A stretch of 64,000 nucleotides of DNA from assembly GCA_051648405.1 (NCBI GenBank), contig JBOFFC010000116.1, positions 1 to 64,000 on the forward strand, given 5' to 3'. A model generated the notes under the pieces. It did no database searches. It saw only the letters and a program-made list of their open reading frames with translations, and was not told the origin of the DNA. Origin of the DNA: JBOFFC01 sp051648405. Its GTDB lineage: Bacteria > Planctomycetota > Planctomycetia > Pirellulales > Lacipirellulaceae. Positions within the stretch are counted from its first letter, which is position 1, and each line of letters starts with the position of its first letter. The position numbers and the translations under genes were made by a program. Positions 56,401 to 64,000 of the stretch are shown piece after piece.

Positions 56401-56635
56401 ACGGCTGTTCCGCTCGTACACCAGCCAGCGCCCGAGCGCCGAGGAATCGGCCGTCTTGATCGACCTGTTGACGAAGCAGACGGAACGCTTCGGCAAGCAG
56501 CCCGAACGGGCGAGCGCCCTGCTGGCGGTCGGCGACCGGCCGCGCAGGGAGGGGCTCGATCCCGCGCGCGTTGCGGCGGCGACCGTGGTTACGCAGGTCA
56601 TCATGAATTGCGACAAGGGCGTCAACCGGCAATGA
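53498..56635 (+). CDS. DUF1549/DUF1553 protein with cytochrome-like and LamG domains
   Basis: A 1045-residue exported protein of a planctomycete family. After the signal region the PSCyt1 box FAHEVRPILSDKCFLCHGPDE has a haem-binding CxxCH (Cys73, Cys76, His77). A DUF1549 domain follows (about 165-370, DLTGLPPTLEEL; FGERFATLWLDAARYSDT). A LamG-like concanavalin domain lies at about 450-640. The C-terminal DUF1553 spans about 745-1000 (LAEWIVNPSNPLTARVAVNRLWQ). Such proteins are found together with DUF1501 partners and often with sulphatases and glycosidases. The exact role is unknown. Start ATG 53498. Confidence 0.93.
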   Translation: MNSVSFQFGVGRQSSPVARRCTPSFWSASSWRWLTVALVGLALGSGDAALAATDRPAGPDFAHEVRPILSDKCFLCHGPDEATRQADLRLDLEQGVAAVFRDGTASPEGLRRVHSVEPSEVMPPPDSGKPLTPSEVRTLEAWAAAGSPWAGHWSFTAPRRISVPRTEEGAEVGAIDAFVLHRLEEAGLRPVPAASRDVLLRRVSFDLTGLPPTLEELGAFLADDRPDAYQRAVDRLLASPRFGERFATLWLDAARYSDTYGYQRDEDRRVWPWRDWIVSALNRNTPYDEFLRLQLAGDLVANPTRDTVLATAFNRLHGQNTEGGSIPAEFRAEYVADRAQTVAASVLGLTMECCRCHDHKYDPLTIKDYYAFTAFFDKIDENGIIAFFTPTTPPPTLKLPTPEQEATITELRRKVDEAEAHATRVASRQRDAFERLKRRPSVEIPTPTAAQTFDGAVAAPNRRVTGVRGSALRLSGDDEVVAIDGGGAFDRADPYSVCVWVQTDRKHDRAVVVHATRAALDSGNRGHELILEDGKPSVALVHFWPGDAIRLRARALLPLDRWVHLAVTYDGSSRAAGMRLYVDGVLATTDVVRDCLTKSAVDPEINRVAVGARFRDRGFTGGEVDELLLFDRRLSALEIAKIAGVTPTQAGGAESADAGLEHFLLAQCEEHERALDDLRSRRRELFAAENEVEEIMVMQPFEGADPSRVRLRGAYDQLGEVVEPAAPKALPPLPRGMPADRRALAEWIVNPSNPLTARVAVNRLWQGVFGEGLVRTPGDFGAQGDPPSHPELLDHLAVEFAENGWDTKGLIKLMVLSETYQRSSRADAQLVAKDPENRLLGRAAARRWPAEMLRDNALAASGLLVATVGGPPTRPYEVEVSFAPAPREPGEGLYRRSLYTYFKRSAPAPLLAAFDAPDRSVCRMARERTQSPTQALVLLNGTQFVEAARVSAENAVVGCGDDTAALVERLFRSYTSQRPSAEESAVLIDLLTKQTERFGKQPERASALLAVGDRPRREGLDPARVAAATVVTQVIMNCDKGVNRQ

Positions 56636-56667
56636 CCCGTTGGCCCCCCGGGCCCAGGAGAATCTCG

Positions 56668-58110
56668 ATGAAGCACTCCGCACTCCCGCGGTGCACAGGC
56701 CACGACTTCTCGGCGGCGATGTCTCGCCGCGAGATGCTCCAGCGTAGTTGTTACGGGCTCGGCGCCGCCGCGTTGCACCAACTGCTTGCGGGTGAGTCCG
56801 CGGCGGGCGCCGTCGTGTCGCACCCGGCGGCGCGCGCGAGGCGCGTGATCTTCCTGTTTCAGTCGGGAGCGCCTTCGCAGTTGGACCTCTTCGACTACAA
56901 GCCGCTACTCAAGCAGCGACACGGAGAGGAATTGCCGGAGAGCGTTCGGCAAGGCCAGCGCCTCACCGGGATGAGCGCCAACCAGTCGAGCATGCCGCTC
57001 GCCGGGTCCCCCTACCGGTTCACTCAGCACGGCGGGTCCGGAAGCTGGGTCAGCGAGCTGCTCCCCCACACGGCCTCGATCATCGACGACCTGTGCGTCA
57101 TCAAGTCGATGCACACGGAAGCGATCAACCACGGGCCCGGCGTGTGTTTTTTCCAGACGGGCTCTCAGTTCCCGGGGCGCCCGAGCATCGGGGCCTGGAT
57201 CGACTACGGGCTGGGGAGCGAGAACAAGAACCTGCCGGGCTTCGTCGTGCTCACCACCAAGGACAAGGGAGGGCAGCCTCTCGTCTCAAGCTACTGGGGC
57301 GCCGGCTTCCTTCCTTCAGAGCATCAGGGGGCAAGGTTCCGCAGCGGCAAGGACCCGATCCTCTACCTCGACAACCCGCCGGGCGTTGACCGGGAATGTC
57401 GCCGGGATGCGCTCGACGCCCTCGCGAACCTCCACCGGATCCAAGCCGAGGCGAACCCGCACGGGAACCTTGAGTCCCAGATCGCTCAGTACGAGCTAGC
57501 GTACCGTATGCAGATGGCGACCCCCGAAGTGGTGGACGTCAGCGACGAGCCTGCGTCGATCTTCGACCTCTACGGCGAGGACGCGCGCGAGCCGGGGACC
57601 TACGCCTCGAACTGCTTGCTCGCGCGACGGCTCGCCGAGCGGGGCGTGCGATTCATCCAGTTGTACCACCAAGACTGGGACCACCACGACAACCTCCCCG
57701 GCTCACTCCCCGCGTTGTGTCGCGAGACCGACAGGGCCTCGGCGGCGCTCGTGACCGACCTCAAGCAGCGTGGCCTGCTCGATGATACGCTCGTCGTCTG
57801 GGCCGGAGAGTTCGGACGGACCAACTACTGCCAAGGGAAGCTCGAGCCCGACAAGTTTGGGCGCGATCACCACCCCAAGTGCTTCACTCTTTGGGCGGCG
57901 GGAGGGGGATTCAAGGCCGGCGCCGCGCACGGGGAGACGGACGAGTTCGGCTACAACGTCATCGACCACCCCGTCTCGGTGTACGACTTCAACGCGACCA
58001 TGCTGCACGTGATGGGGATCGACCACACCCGACTGACGTACCGCTACCTCGGTCGCGACTTCCGGCTGACCGACGTCCACGGCGAGGTGCGCCGCGAGCT
58101 GCTGGCGTAG
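56668..58110 (+). CDS. DUF1501 domain protein
   Basis: A 480-residue protein, the usual partner of the DUF1549/DUF1553 gene. It has a twin-Arg-like start (SRREMLQRSCYGLGAAALHQLL) and a sulphatase-like fold (ARRVIFLFQSGAPSQLDLFDYKP; IKSMHTEAINHGPG; VVWAGEFGRTNYCQGK; HHPKCFTLWAAGGGFKAG). The metal-binding residues of alkaline-phosphatase-like enzymes can be guessed in these segments. CAGGAG precedes the ATG at 56668, 32 bases after the previous stop, so the two genes are co-transcribed. Confidence 0.93.
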   Translation: MKHSALPRCTGHDFSAAMSRREMLQRSCYGLGAAALHQLLAGESAAGAVVSHPAARARRVIFLFQSGAPSQLDLFDYKPLLKQRHGEELPESVRQGQRLTGMSANQSSMPLAGSPYRFTQHGGSGSWVSELLPHTASIIDDLCVIKSMHTEAINHGPGVCFFQTGSQFPGRPSIGAWIDYGLGSENKNLPGFVVLTTKDKGGQPLVSSYWGAGFLPSEHQGARFRSGKDPILYLDNPPGVDRECRRDALDALANLHRIQAEANPHGNLESQIAQYELAYRMQMATPEVVDVSDEPASIFDLYGEDAREPGTYASNCLLARRLAERGVRFIQLYHQDWDHHDNLPGSLPALCRETDRASAALVTDLKQRGLLDDTLVVWAGEFGRTNYCQGKLEPDKFGRDHHPKCFTLWAAGGGFKAGAAHGETDEFGYNVIDHPVSVYDFNATMLHVMGIDHTRLTYRYLGRDFRLTDVHGEVRRELLA

Positions 58111-58499
58111 GGTCAGTTCCCGCGCATCGACCGAGATCGCCTTTGCGGAGACCTCTCCAACGACAACACCGTCTGCCCAATGACCTCCGGTGGAGCCGTC
58201 CCAATCTGCCGGGCGCCGTGACCCGGAACGACGCGCCGTTGCACGCTTACTTCGGGGTCAGCGATCAGCTCGCGTAGAGTGCGCGAAACCGCTGGGCAAC
58301 TGCGTGGCATTCCCGCGACCTCGTAACGGAGTAGCGAAAAGCACTGGGTGCGCCCCGGGGCTCCCGTCGCCCGAACGGGAGCGATGAGACATCGCGCTGG
58401 AATAGGTCAACAGCGTGCAGAGAGCCCCACAACGGTCATTTCAGCCACTTCGCCGCCACTGTGGGTTGCCGATTCAACTGCGCAGTCCAGTATCGCGTG

Positions 58500-58620
58500 A
58501 CAGCCCAGAGAGAGCGGCACGGCCAAGAACCGCGCGTTTTCGTGGACACGCTTGGGTTGCTGCTGGCCGTGACGTTGACCGCCTGTTGCGCGGACGACTC
58601 GGCGGGGCGTCCCGCGTCAC
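58500..58620 (+). pseudogene. IS5-type transposase fragment
   Basis: In the 690-base gap after the DUF1501 gene a short frame gives RVFVDTLGLLLAVTL, which matches the conserved VDTLGLLLAV part of IS5-family (IS427-like) transposases. No other catalytic segment remains. It is the trace of an old insertion; the rest of the gap holds no supported feature. Confidence 0.55.
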
Positions 58621-58800
58621 CCACGTCGATCTCCGACGCCGCCGACTGGCGCCCGACTTCCGCCCTCCCCCCCACCTACCGACGCGTCGCGTAAGGACCA
58701 CTTCCATTCGGCTAAACTAGACGCGACGATTCGGGATAGGCACCTCTACCGCGTACCTCCTGTTGATGGCGTACATGCGCCCACGGGCGATTCCCCTGCA

Positions 58801-59997
58801 ATGACGCTCCAGATCGCCAAGTCTCTGCCCGACCTCGTCGGAAGCGCCGAGCGGTCGCTGCGCGACGCCTGGGGTGTCGCGTCCGAGTGCGTCACCGCCG
58901 CGCCGGGGCGGGTCAACCTGATCGGTGAGCACACCGACTACAACGACGGCTTCGTCCTGCCGATGGCGATCGAGCGCCAGACGGTCGTCGCCGCGGCGCG
59001 ACGAGACGACGGTCGCCCGCTCGCCCGAATCCGAAGCGTCGCGATGGGCGCCTCGGTCGAGCTGTCGCTCGAAGCGGGCGGGCCATCTCCCGGCGGCTGG
59101 GCCGGCTACGCTCGGGGAGTCCTCGACGCGTACCGCGAGCACGGGGTCGCGGTCCCGGCCTTCGACGCCGCGATCGACTCCTCCGTTCCGCTCGGCGGAG
59201 GGCTGTCGAGCTCGGCCGCTCTCGAAGTGTCGCTGGCCCTGATGGTCGAGTCGCTGGCCGGCGTCACGCTCCCCGCCCGCACCCGCGCCCTGCTATGCCA
59301 GACGGCCGAGCACCGCGGCGCGGGGGTCCCGTGCGGGATCATGGACCAGTTCAGCTCGGTGCTCTGCGAGCGCGACCACCTGATGCTGCTCGACTGCCGC
59401 TCGCAGGAGCCGACGGCGGTGCCGTTCCTCGACGCGGCGGTCAGCGTCCTGATCACCAACAGCAACGTGAAGCACGAGCTCACGGGAGGCGAGTACGCCG
59501 AGCGACGCGCACAGTGCGAAGCGGCGGCGAACGCTCTGGGGGTCAGGGCACTGCGGGACGTCACCCCCGAAGAACTCGACCGTCGCCGGTCATCGCTCGA
59601 CCCGCTGCCGCTGCTTCGTGCGCGGCACGTGGTGGGCGAGAACCGCCGTACGCTGCTCGCCGCAGACGCCGTAGCGGCCTCCGACTGGCCGGCGGTCGGT
59701 GAGCTGATGTACGCCAGCCACGCCGCGATGCGCTACGACTTCGAGATCACGATCCCCGAGATCGACACGCTCGTCGAGATCGCCCGCGCGGTCGGCCCCG
59801 CGGGGGGCGTGATCGGCTCGCGGATGACCGGCGGCGGATTCGGCGGCTGCACGGTGACGCTCGTCGAGACGGAGCGCGCGGCGACGGTCGCGGCGATGCT
59901 GACCGAACGTTACCGTCAAGTGACCCGGATCGAGGCGACGTGCTTTACGACCCGCGCCGCGCAGGGCGGCCACGTTCTGTACACCAGCGCGACGTGA
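58801..59997 (+). CDS. galK: galactokinase
   Basis: A 398-residue GHMP kinase that phosphorylates galactose at C1. GalK signature GRVNLIGEHTDYNDGFVLPMAIE is at about residues 37-59. The ATP loop is PLGGGLSSSAALE and the third motif is GSRMTGGGFGGCTVTLV. The catalytic Asp is expected in CGIMDQFSS. Transcribed alone. It would start use of galactose from polysaccharides and fits the fucosidase nearby, though no other Leloir gene is present. Confidence 0.96.
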   Translation: MTLQIAKSLPDLVGSAERSLRDAWGVASECVTAAPGRVNLIGEHTDYNDGFVLPMAIERQTVVAAARRDDGRPLARIRSVAMGASVELSLEAGGPSPGGWAGYARGVLDAYREHGVAVPAFDAAIDSSVPLGGGLSSSAALEVSLALMVESLAGVTLPARTRALLCQTAEHRGAGVPCGIMDQFSSVLCERDHLMLLDCRSQEPTAVPFLDAAVSVLITNSNVKHELTGGEYAERRAQCEAAANALGVRALRDVTPEELDRRRSSLDPLPLLRARHVVGENRRTLLAADAVAASDWPAVGELMYASHAAMRYDFEITIPEIDTLVEIARAVGPAGGVIGSRMTGGGFGGCTVTLVETERAATVAAMLTERYRQVTRIEATCFTTRAAQGGHVLYTSAT

Positions 59998-60116
59998 CGA
60001 ATGACTTCACGCGAGGTGGGGCGAAGCCGCCGCAGCTCGGTCGTGGCTTGCAACGCGGCAATCGGTTGCTGCGCTTTCGCGTGATCAGCCGCTCGTCGAT
60101 TGGCGGCGCACGCGCT

Positions 60117-60273
60117 TAGCAGCCTGTTGATTTCTCGACAGGCTGCGTCGTCGCAGGGAGTGCGACGTCGAAACCGTGGCGCTTTCGCCGCGGTTTCGCG
60201 AGCCGCGAGCGGCTCGGCCGCGAGCTTGGCGAGGTTGAATAACGCCACGACGGCGTTTTTCAGCAGGCTGCTA
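60117..60273. repeat. ~155 bp multi-hairpin dispersed repeat, copy 4
   Basis: Fourth copy, in the same orientation as copies 1 and 2. Starts TAGCAGCCTGTTGA and ends CAGCAGGCTGCTA, with all three internal palindromes. It lies in the 430-base gap between galK and the next gene and could end the galK transcript. Nothing else is visible in the gap. Confidence 0.9.
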
Positions 60274-60427
60274 GAGGCCCGCTGACACGAACCGGTCCGG
60301 ATCGAGCGCGCTCCGCTGGAGATCGGCGTCGAAGAGGGATTCATCCCCCCTGCGGCCGCGGCCGCTACAATAGCGGGCTCGCGATTCTTCGGTTCTCCCG
60401 CGAGACTCACCCCGCAAGGCGCGCTAC

Positions 60428-61234
60428 GTGGCCGACTCGAACCCTTGGTCTGCTGAGAACGACTACAACCCGAACGCCGCCCCGAACGAGGCGCCGGTGT
60501 ACGACCCGCGCGACCCGGATCGGAAGCGGCGCGGCTGTGGCTGCTGGCTCTACGGCTGCCTGATCGTGGCGCTCGGCACGCTCGTGCTGCTCGTTGCGGG
60601 GGGGATCGCCGCGTTCTATTTCGCGAAGGGCCAACTGCGGGCGTTCACCGACGACGCCCCGGCGCCGATCCCGGTGGTCGAGGCCGCGCCCGAGGAGATC
60701 AAGGCGATCGGCGAACGCGTTCAGGCGTTCGTTGGAGCAGTCCGCGCAGGGGGCGAGGGCGCCGAGCTCAGCCTGACCGCCGAGGACCTCAACACGCTCG
60801 TCGCCGCTGACCGGCAACTGAAGGGGAGGGTCCACCTTACGATCACCGACGGACGCATCGGGGCGAAGGTCGCCGTGCCGTGCGATTTCTTGCCAGCCGG
60901 CGCCGGCAAAGGGCGGTTCTTCAACGCCGAGGCGACGCTCAACGCCTCCCTCGAGAACGGCGTGCTCGTCGTCACGTTGGTCGATGCGAAAGTGAAGGGT
61001 CAGCAACTGCCTGCCCCCTTCCTCGACGCGATCAAGGGGGAGAACCTCGCCCAAGGCGTCCAGGACGACGCCGAAATCGACCGCGTCCTGAAGCGGTTCG
61101 AGAGTATCCGCGTCGAGGGAGACCGCGTCGTGCTCCGGCTGCGTGCCGAGGCGCCCGCGGCGGGGGAGGGCGAGCAGGCCGTGGAAGAGCCCCCCCTCGA
61201 GAACGACCGGCCGGCGGAGTCGGGCGCCAACTGA
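60428..61234 (+). CDS. uncharacterised single-pass membrane protein
   Basis: A 268-residue protein of unknown function. A polar N-terminus (MADSNPWSAENDYN) and a basic Cys-containing stretch (KRRGCGCWLYGC) precede one membrane helix (about 40-66). The rest has an Asp/Glu-rich part with a strand pattern (LNTLVAADRQLKGRVHLTI) and a Glu-rich tail. Start GTG 60428 is the first of the frame. No neighbour suggests a role. Confidence 0.75.
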   Translation: MADSNPWSAENDYNPNAAPNEAPVYDPRDPDRKRRGCGCWLYGCLIVALGTLVLLVAGGIAAFYFAKGQLRAFTDDAPAPIPVVEAAPEEIKAIGERVQAFVGAVRAGGEGAELSLTAEDLNTLVAADRQLKGRVHLTITDGRIGAKVAVPCDFLPAGAGKGRFFNAEATLNASLENGVLVVTLVDAKVKGQQLPAPFLDAIKGENLAQGVQDDAEIDRVLKRFESIRVEGDRVVLRLRAEAPAAGEGEQAVEEPPLENDRPAESGAN

Positions 61235-61441
61235 GTCGTCAAGGACGAAGTCTCACGCAAAGTCGCGAACGACGCGGAGGAGCCGCGGGAATCGTTAGTT
61301 GTCTGGCCCGAAAGCCGCTAAGCTAAAAAGCCTCTTTCGATACGCGGTCGCGCTCGGCGTCCGACGCACGTCGCCCGAGCGCACTTCTTTACTTCCGACG
61401 TTCTACCCCCGGATTCGGACCTTCTACCCCCGGACGCTGCC

Positions 61442-62734
61442 ATGCGCGCGTTTCACAAGGCGGTGTTGGTGTTCGTCGCGATTGTCGCTGGGTTGCCCGC
61501 GCCGCTGGCCCTGGCGATCGACTACAACAACTCGCTCTCGCTGACCTTCCCCTACGGCACGGGGCAATCGCTGCCGTACCGGCTGTTCCTCCCCCCGGGG
61601 CACGACGCTCCCGGGGCGTCGTTCCCGCTGGTGCTGTTCTTGCACGGGGCCGGTGAGCGGGGGACGAACAACAGCTCGCAGCTCGCCTACATTGACGGGC
61701 TCGTCACGACGGCGCGGACCGACCACCCCGCGTACCTCCTTGTTCCCCAGGCGCCACGCGACGACTACTGGGGGTCCGCCGGCCCCGGCGAATGGAGCCC
61801 CGCCACGCAGGCGACCATCGACCTGATGGCGAGCATCGAGTCGCAGTACACGATTGACCCGCTGCGAAGGTACGTCACGGGGCTGTCGATGGGGGGCTTC
61901 GGAACGTGGGACCTCGTCGCCGGGCTCCCCGGGAGGTTCGCCGCGGCGGCGCCGATGTCGTCGTGGGGCGACGTCAGTGAACCGCAGCGGTACGTCGGCA
62001 CGCGCCTTTGGGCGTTCCAGGGGAACAACGACACCGTGACCCCCGCGGGGCCCGCCCGCAGCACGGTCCGGGCGATCCGCGAAGCGGGGGGAGACATCCT
62101 CTACTCGGAGGTGCTCGGCGACCACGGGATCTGGCGCCCGATTTACGACGACCCAAACGGCGAGCTGTACGACTGGATGTTCGACGCCGTCGAGCCCCCG
62201 CTCGCGGAGTGGACGTACGACCCCTCGAACGGCTCGGTGCGGATCGACACGCGGAAGGCGCCCGGGGGTCGAGCGTTCCTCATTCGGTTCACCGCGCGGC
62301 AGACGGGGGTGCTGACAATCCCGCTGGAGCTTTCGGTCAATGGCGTCCCGACGGCGACGTCGGCCTTCTTCACCGTCGTTGGCGACCAGAACCTGACGCA
62401 CAACAGCGACAGCACGGGGGGCTTCGCGGGGGTGGTGGAGATCCCGGGCCTGATGCCACGGGGCCTGACGCTCGAAGCGGTCTACGGACTAGCGCTCCAA
62501 CAGTTCTACGCCTCGGCGCCGTCGGGGGCGCGTAGGCTGCGTGCGTTCGACGTGCGCATCGGCGCCGTTCCGGAACCGGCGGGCGCTTGGCTGATGGCGT
62601 GCGCCGCCATCCCATTCCTCGGCCGGCGGAGAGGGCCCTCCTTTACTCACCCGTATTGGGGTCACTCGCTTGACGCCAGCTCAACCGATGAGCACACTCG
62701 CGCGCCGGTCTGTCCTCGCTTCGTTGAGGCCTGA
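61442..62734 (+). CDS. exported alpha/beta hydrolase (esterase) with PEP-CTERM tail
   Basis: A 430-residue exported protein. After the signal peptide (MRAFHKAVLVFVAIVAGLPAPLALA) comes an esterase/feruloyl-esterase-like alpha/beta hydrolase: the oxyanion HGAGERGTN, nucleophile Ser149 in TGLSMGGFG, an Asp near residue 197 (GNNDTVTPAG) and His near 223 (GDHGIW). A beta-rich domain follows and the sorting signal AVPEPAGAWLMA-hydrophobic-RRR is at about 378-398. Unusually the frame continues for about 32 residues after the Arg cluster, where such proteins normally stop. An in-frame stop may have been lost. Confidence 0.85.
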   Translation: MRAFHKAVLVFVAIVAGLPAPLALAIDYNNSLSLTFPYGTGQSLPYRLFLPPGHDAPGASFPLVLFLHGAGERGTNNSSQLAYIDGLVTTARTDHPAYLLVPQAPRDDYWGSAGPGEWSPATQATIDLMASIESQYTIDPLRRYVTGLSMGGFGTWDLVAGLPGRFAAAAPMSSWGDVSEPQRYVGTRLWAFQGNNDTVTPAGPARSTVRAIREAGGDILYSEVLGDHGIWRPIYDDPNGELYDWMFDAVEPPLAEWTYDPSNGSVRIDTRKAPGGRAFLIRFTARQTGVLTIPLELSVNGVPTATSAFFTVVGDQNLTHNSDSTGGFAGVVEIPGLMPRGLTLEAVYGLALQQFYASAPSGARRLRAFDVRIGAVPEPAGAWLMACAAIPFLGRRRGPSFTHPYWGHSLDASSTDEHTRAPVCPRFVEA

Positions 62735-62820
62735 GAGCAATCGTCACACGGGGGCGTGTACTCGGCCGACGACGCATCAACGACTTCCCTGATCCATCCC
62801 CGCATCTCAAGGAGTCGCTC

Positions 62821-63609
62821 ATGAAGCGCTACCACGTCCGCAACTTCGCTCTGCTGGGCGTCGCGTTGTTGGCTTCCACCCCGTCGGCGCTCAAGGCCGG
62901 TACGGTAGTCGTCCCCTCTGCCCTGGCGAGCGTCGATGGGGGTGGAAACAACATTCTCCCGTTCAACCTCGGCCAGTTGTCTATTGCAAGTAGCCGCTAT
63001 CAGCAGGTCTATTCGGCGTCGGAGTTCCCCTCGTCGCCGATCCGGATCACGGAAATTGCCTTTCGACCCGACGGCCTCCATGGGGCGGCGTTCTCCGCGA
63101 CGCTCCGCGACGTCCACGTCAACCTCTCGACGACCCCTCGCGCCGTCGGTGCGTTGTCGCGGGTGTTCGCCGACAACGTCGGCCTCAACGAAACTGTCGT
63201 CCGAAGTGGCGCCTTGCCTCTGTCGAGCTGGTTCACGGGGCCGCCCCGCGGCCCGAAGCAGTTCGACATCACGATCTTCTTCTCGCAGCCGTTCGACTAC
63301 TACCCATCCACGGGCAACCTGCTGCTCGACGTGCGGAACTTCCTCGGAGGGCTGACCACCGCGTTCGACGGCTCGCGGAGCGGCAGCTCGACGTCACGCG
63401 TCACGACCTTTGAGGAAGGAAGCGCGGACTCGCTCTCAGCGGCTTTCATCGATGTCGAGAACTTTGGGTTGGTGACGCAGTTCACCTACACGGCTGTGCC
63501 CGAGCCGAGCGCGTTCGTCGCGGCCACGCAGGCAGTGGCCTTCGTGCTGGTCGCGAGACGGAGCGCGCTGCGCAGCGGCGCTCGCACGGCCTCCCCGTCA
63601 CCCGCCTGA
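62821..63609 (+). CDS. PEP-CTERM sorting domain protein
   Basis: A 262-residue exported protein of unknown function. The signal peptide is MKRYHVRNFALLGVALLASTPSALKA. The body is beta-rich with Ser, Thr and Asn. The tail has VPEPSAFVAATQAVAFVLVARR, then a basic end. It follows the esterase on the same strand. Its 3' end overlaps the convergent AIM24 gene by 12 bases. Confidence 0.85.
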   Translation: MKRYHVRNFALLGVALLASTPSALKAGTVVVPSALASVDGGGNNILPFNLGQLSIASSRYQQVYSASEFPSSPIRITEIAFRPDGLHGAAFSATLRDVHVNLSTTPRAVGALSRVFADNVGLNETVVRSGALPLSSWFTGPPRGPKQFDITIFFSQPFDYYPSTGNLLLDVRNFLGGLTTAFDGSRSGSSTSRVTTFEEGSADSLSAAFIDVENFGLVTQFTYTAVPEPSAFVAATQAVAFVLVARRSALRSGARTASPSPA

Positions 63610-64000
63610 CTGGAAGTACACCTCTTCCATCGGCTGAATCACGACGAAGCCGTCCCCCTCGAACTTCATCTGGATCGAGTCGCCGCTGCCGCGGCCGAGG
63701 AACGTCTTGAACGACATGTCGGTCTTCAGCGTCGGCTCGAGCGAACCCGACCAGGCGACCGTCGCGTTGGGGTCGGTGAAGACCGGGTGCCCGGGGACGA
63801 CGCGCAGCGTCACGGGGTCGTAGTGCGTGGTGATCGCCAGCAGGCCGGTCCCCTGCAAGCGGAGGTTGAACAGCCCCCCGGCGAGCATCCCCGTGACCCG
63901 CTTCATCATCCGGATCTCGTTCTTGATCGTCGTCTCGAAGGCCAGCACGTCGTTGCCGTTGACGAACAGCGGCTCCCCCTCGAGTTGGAGGATGGTGACC
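63598..64000 (-). CDS. AIM24 family protein, 5' part missing
   Basis: The C-terminal part of a gene that continues past the right edge (frame open to position 64000; the first residues visible are VTILQLEGEPLFVNGNDVLAF). The double-stranded beta-helix pattern FETTIKNEIRMMKRVTGMLAGGLFNLRLQGTG is typical of AIM24. Relatives are small cytoplasmic proteins of unclear function. The end overlaps the PEP-CTERM gene tail to tail. Confidence 0.85.
   Translation of the reverse strand, partial: VTILQLEGEPLFVNGNDVLAFETTIKNEIRMMKRVTGMLAGGLFNLRLQGTGLLAITTHYDPVTLRVVPGHPVFTDPNATVAWSGSLEPTLKTDMSFKTFLGRGSGDSIQMKFEGDGFVVIQPMEEVYFQSGG

Overview
This 64 kb window looks like chromosome from a high-GC planctomycete, most probably a Pirellulales / Lacipirellulaceae-type marine bacterium. 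The evidence is the paired DUF1549/DUF1553 cytochrome-like protein and DUF1501 protein, several PEP-CTERM secreted proteins, an N-terminal signal plus SWIM and DUF-type genes typical of the phylum, and a large stock of dispersed palindromic repeats. The genus cannot be fixed from sequence alone. No prophage, CRISPR array or rRNA operon is present.

Layout. 1-5.3 kb: sigma-70 factor, a hybrid histidine kinase and an overlapping REC/HD-GYP c-di-GMP phosphodiesterase. 5.3-16.4 kb: a dead YD/RHS repeat fragment, SWIM protein, DinB-like protein, a large P-loop protein (probably DUF4914), a SERCA-like Ca2+ P-type ATPase, CstA and tRNA-Arg(CCT), the last preceded by two decayed copies of its own 5' part. 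16.4-18.3 kb: a PEP-CTERM protein and a PhyH-family oxygenase. 18.4-31.3 kb: a complete Tad/Flp pilus locus on the minus strand (two flp pilins, cpaA, cpaB, cpaC, cpaE, cpaF, tadB, tadC, a small secreted protein and a TPR protein). The leader of the proximal pilin carries a GEMM-I cyclic-di-GMP riboswitch, and a strong terminator separates that pilin from the assembly genes.

31.6-38.5 kb is the accessory part: a terpene-cyclase-like/DUF362 pair, an IS4-family element that has split a REP palindrome, a lower-GC 733-residue protein with a HEPN-type RxxxxH motif (a candidate stand-alone defence or RNA-cleaving protein), and a RAYT transposase flanked by inverted copies of its REP. 38.5-41.7 kb: urate to allantoate pathway (uox divergent from allB-uraD-uraH). 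41.8-43.5 kb: a sodium symporter with a 36-residue small subunit. 43.7-50.3 kb: SUF iron-sulphur operon (sufR, a stand-alone nuoB, sufC, sufB, an Uma2-family gene, sufD, a Rieske ferredoxin, a SufT-like factor). 51-58 kb: GH95 alpha-L-fucosidase divergent from DUF1549 and DUF1501 genes. 58.8-64 kb: galactokinase, a membrane protein, two PEP-CTERM proteins and a truncated AIM24 gene at the right edge.

Themes: c-di-GMP control of surface attachment (HD-GYP enzyme and riboswitch-controlled Tad pilus), marine polysaccharide/fucose use, and purine degradation. Four copies of a ~155 bp multi-hairpin repeat and three copies of a second palindromic repeat sit at gene ends across the window.
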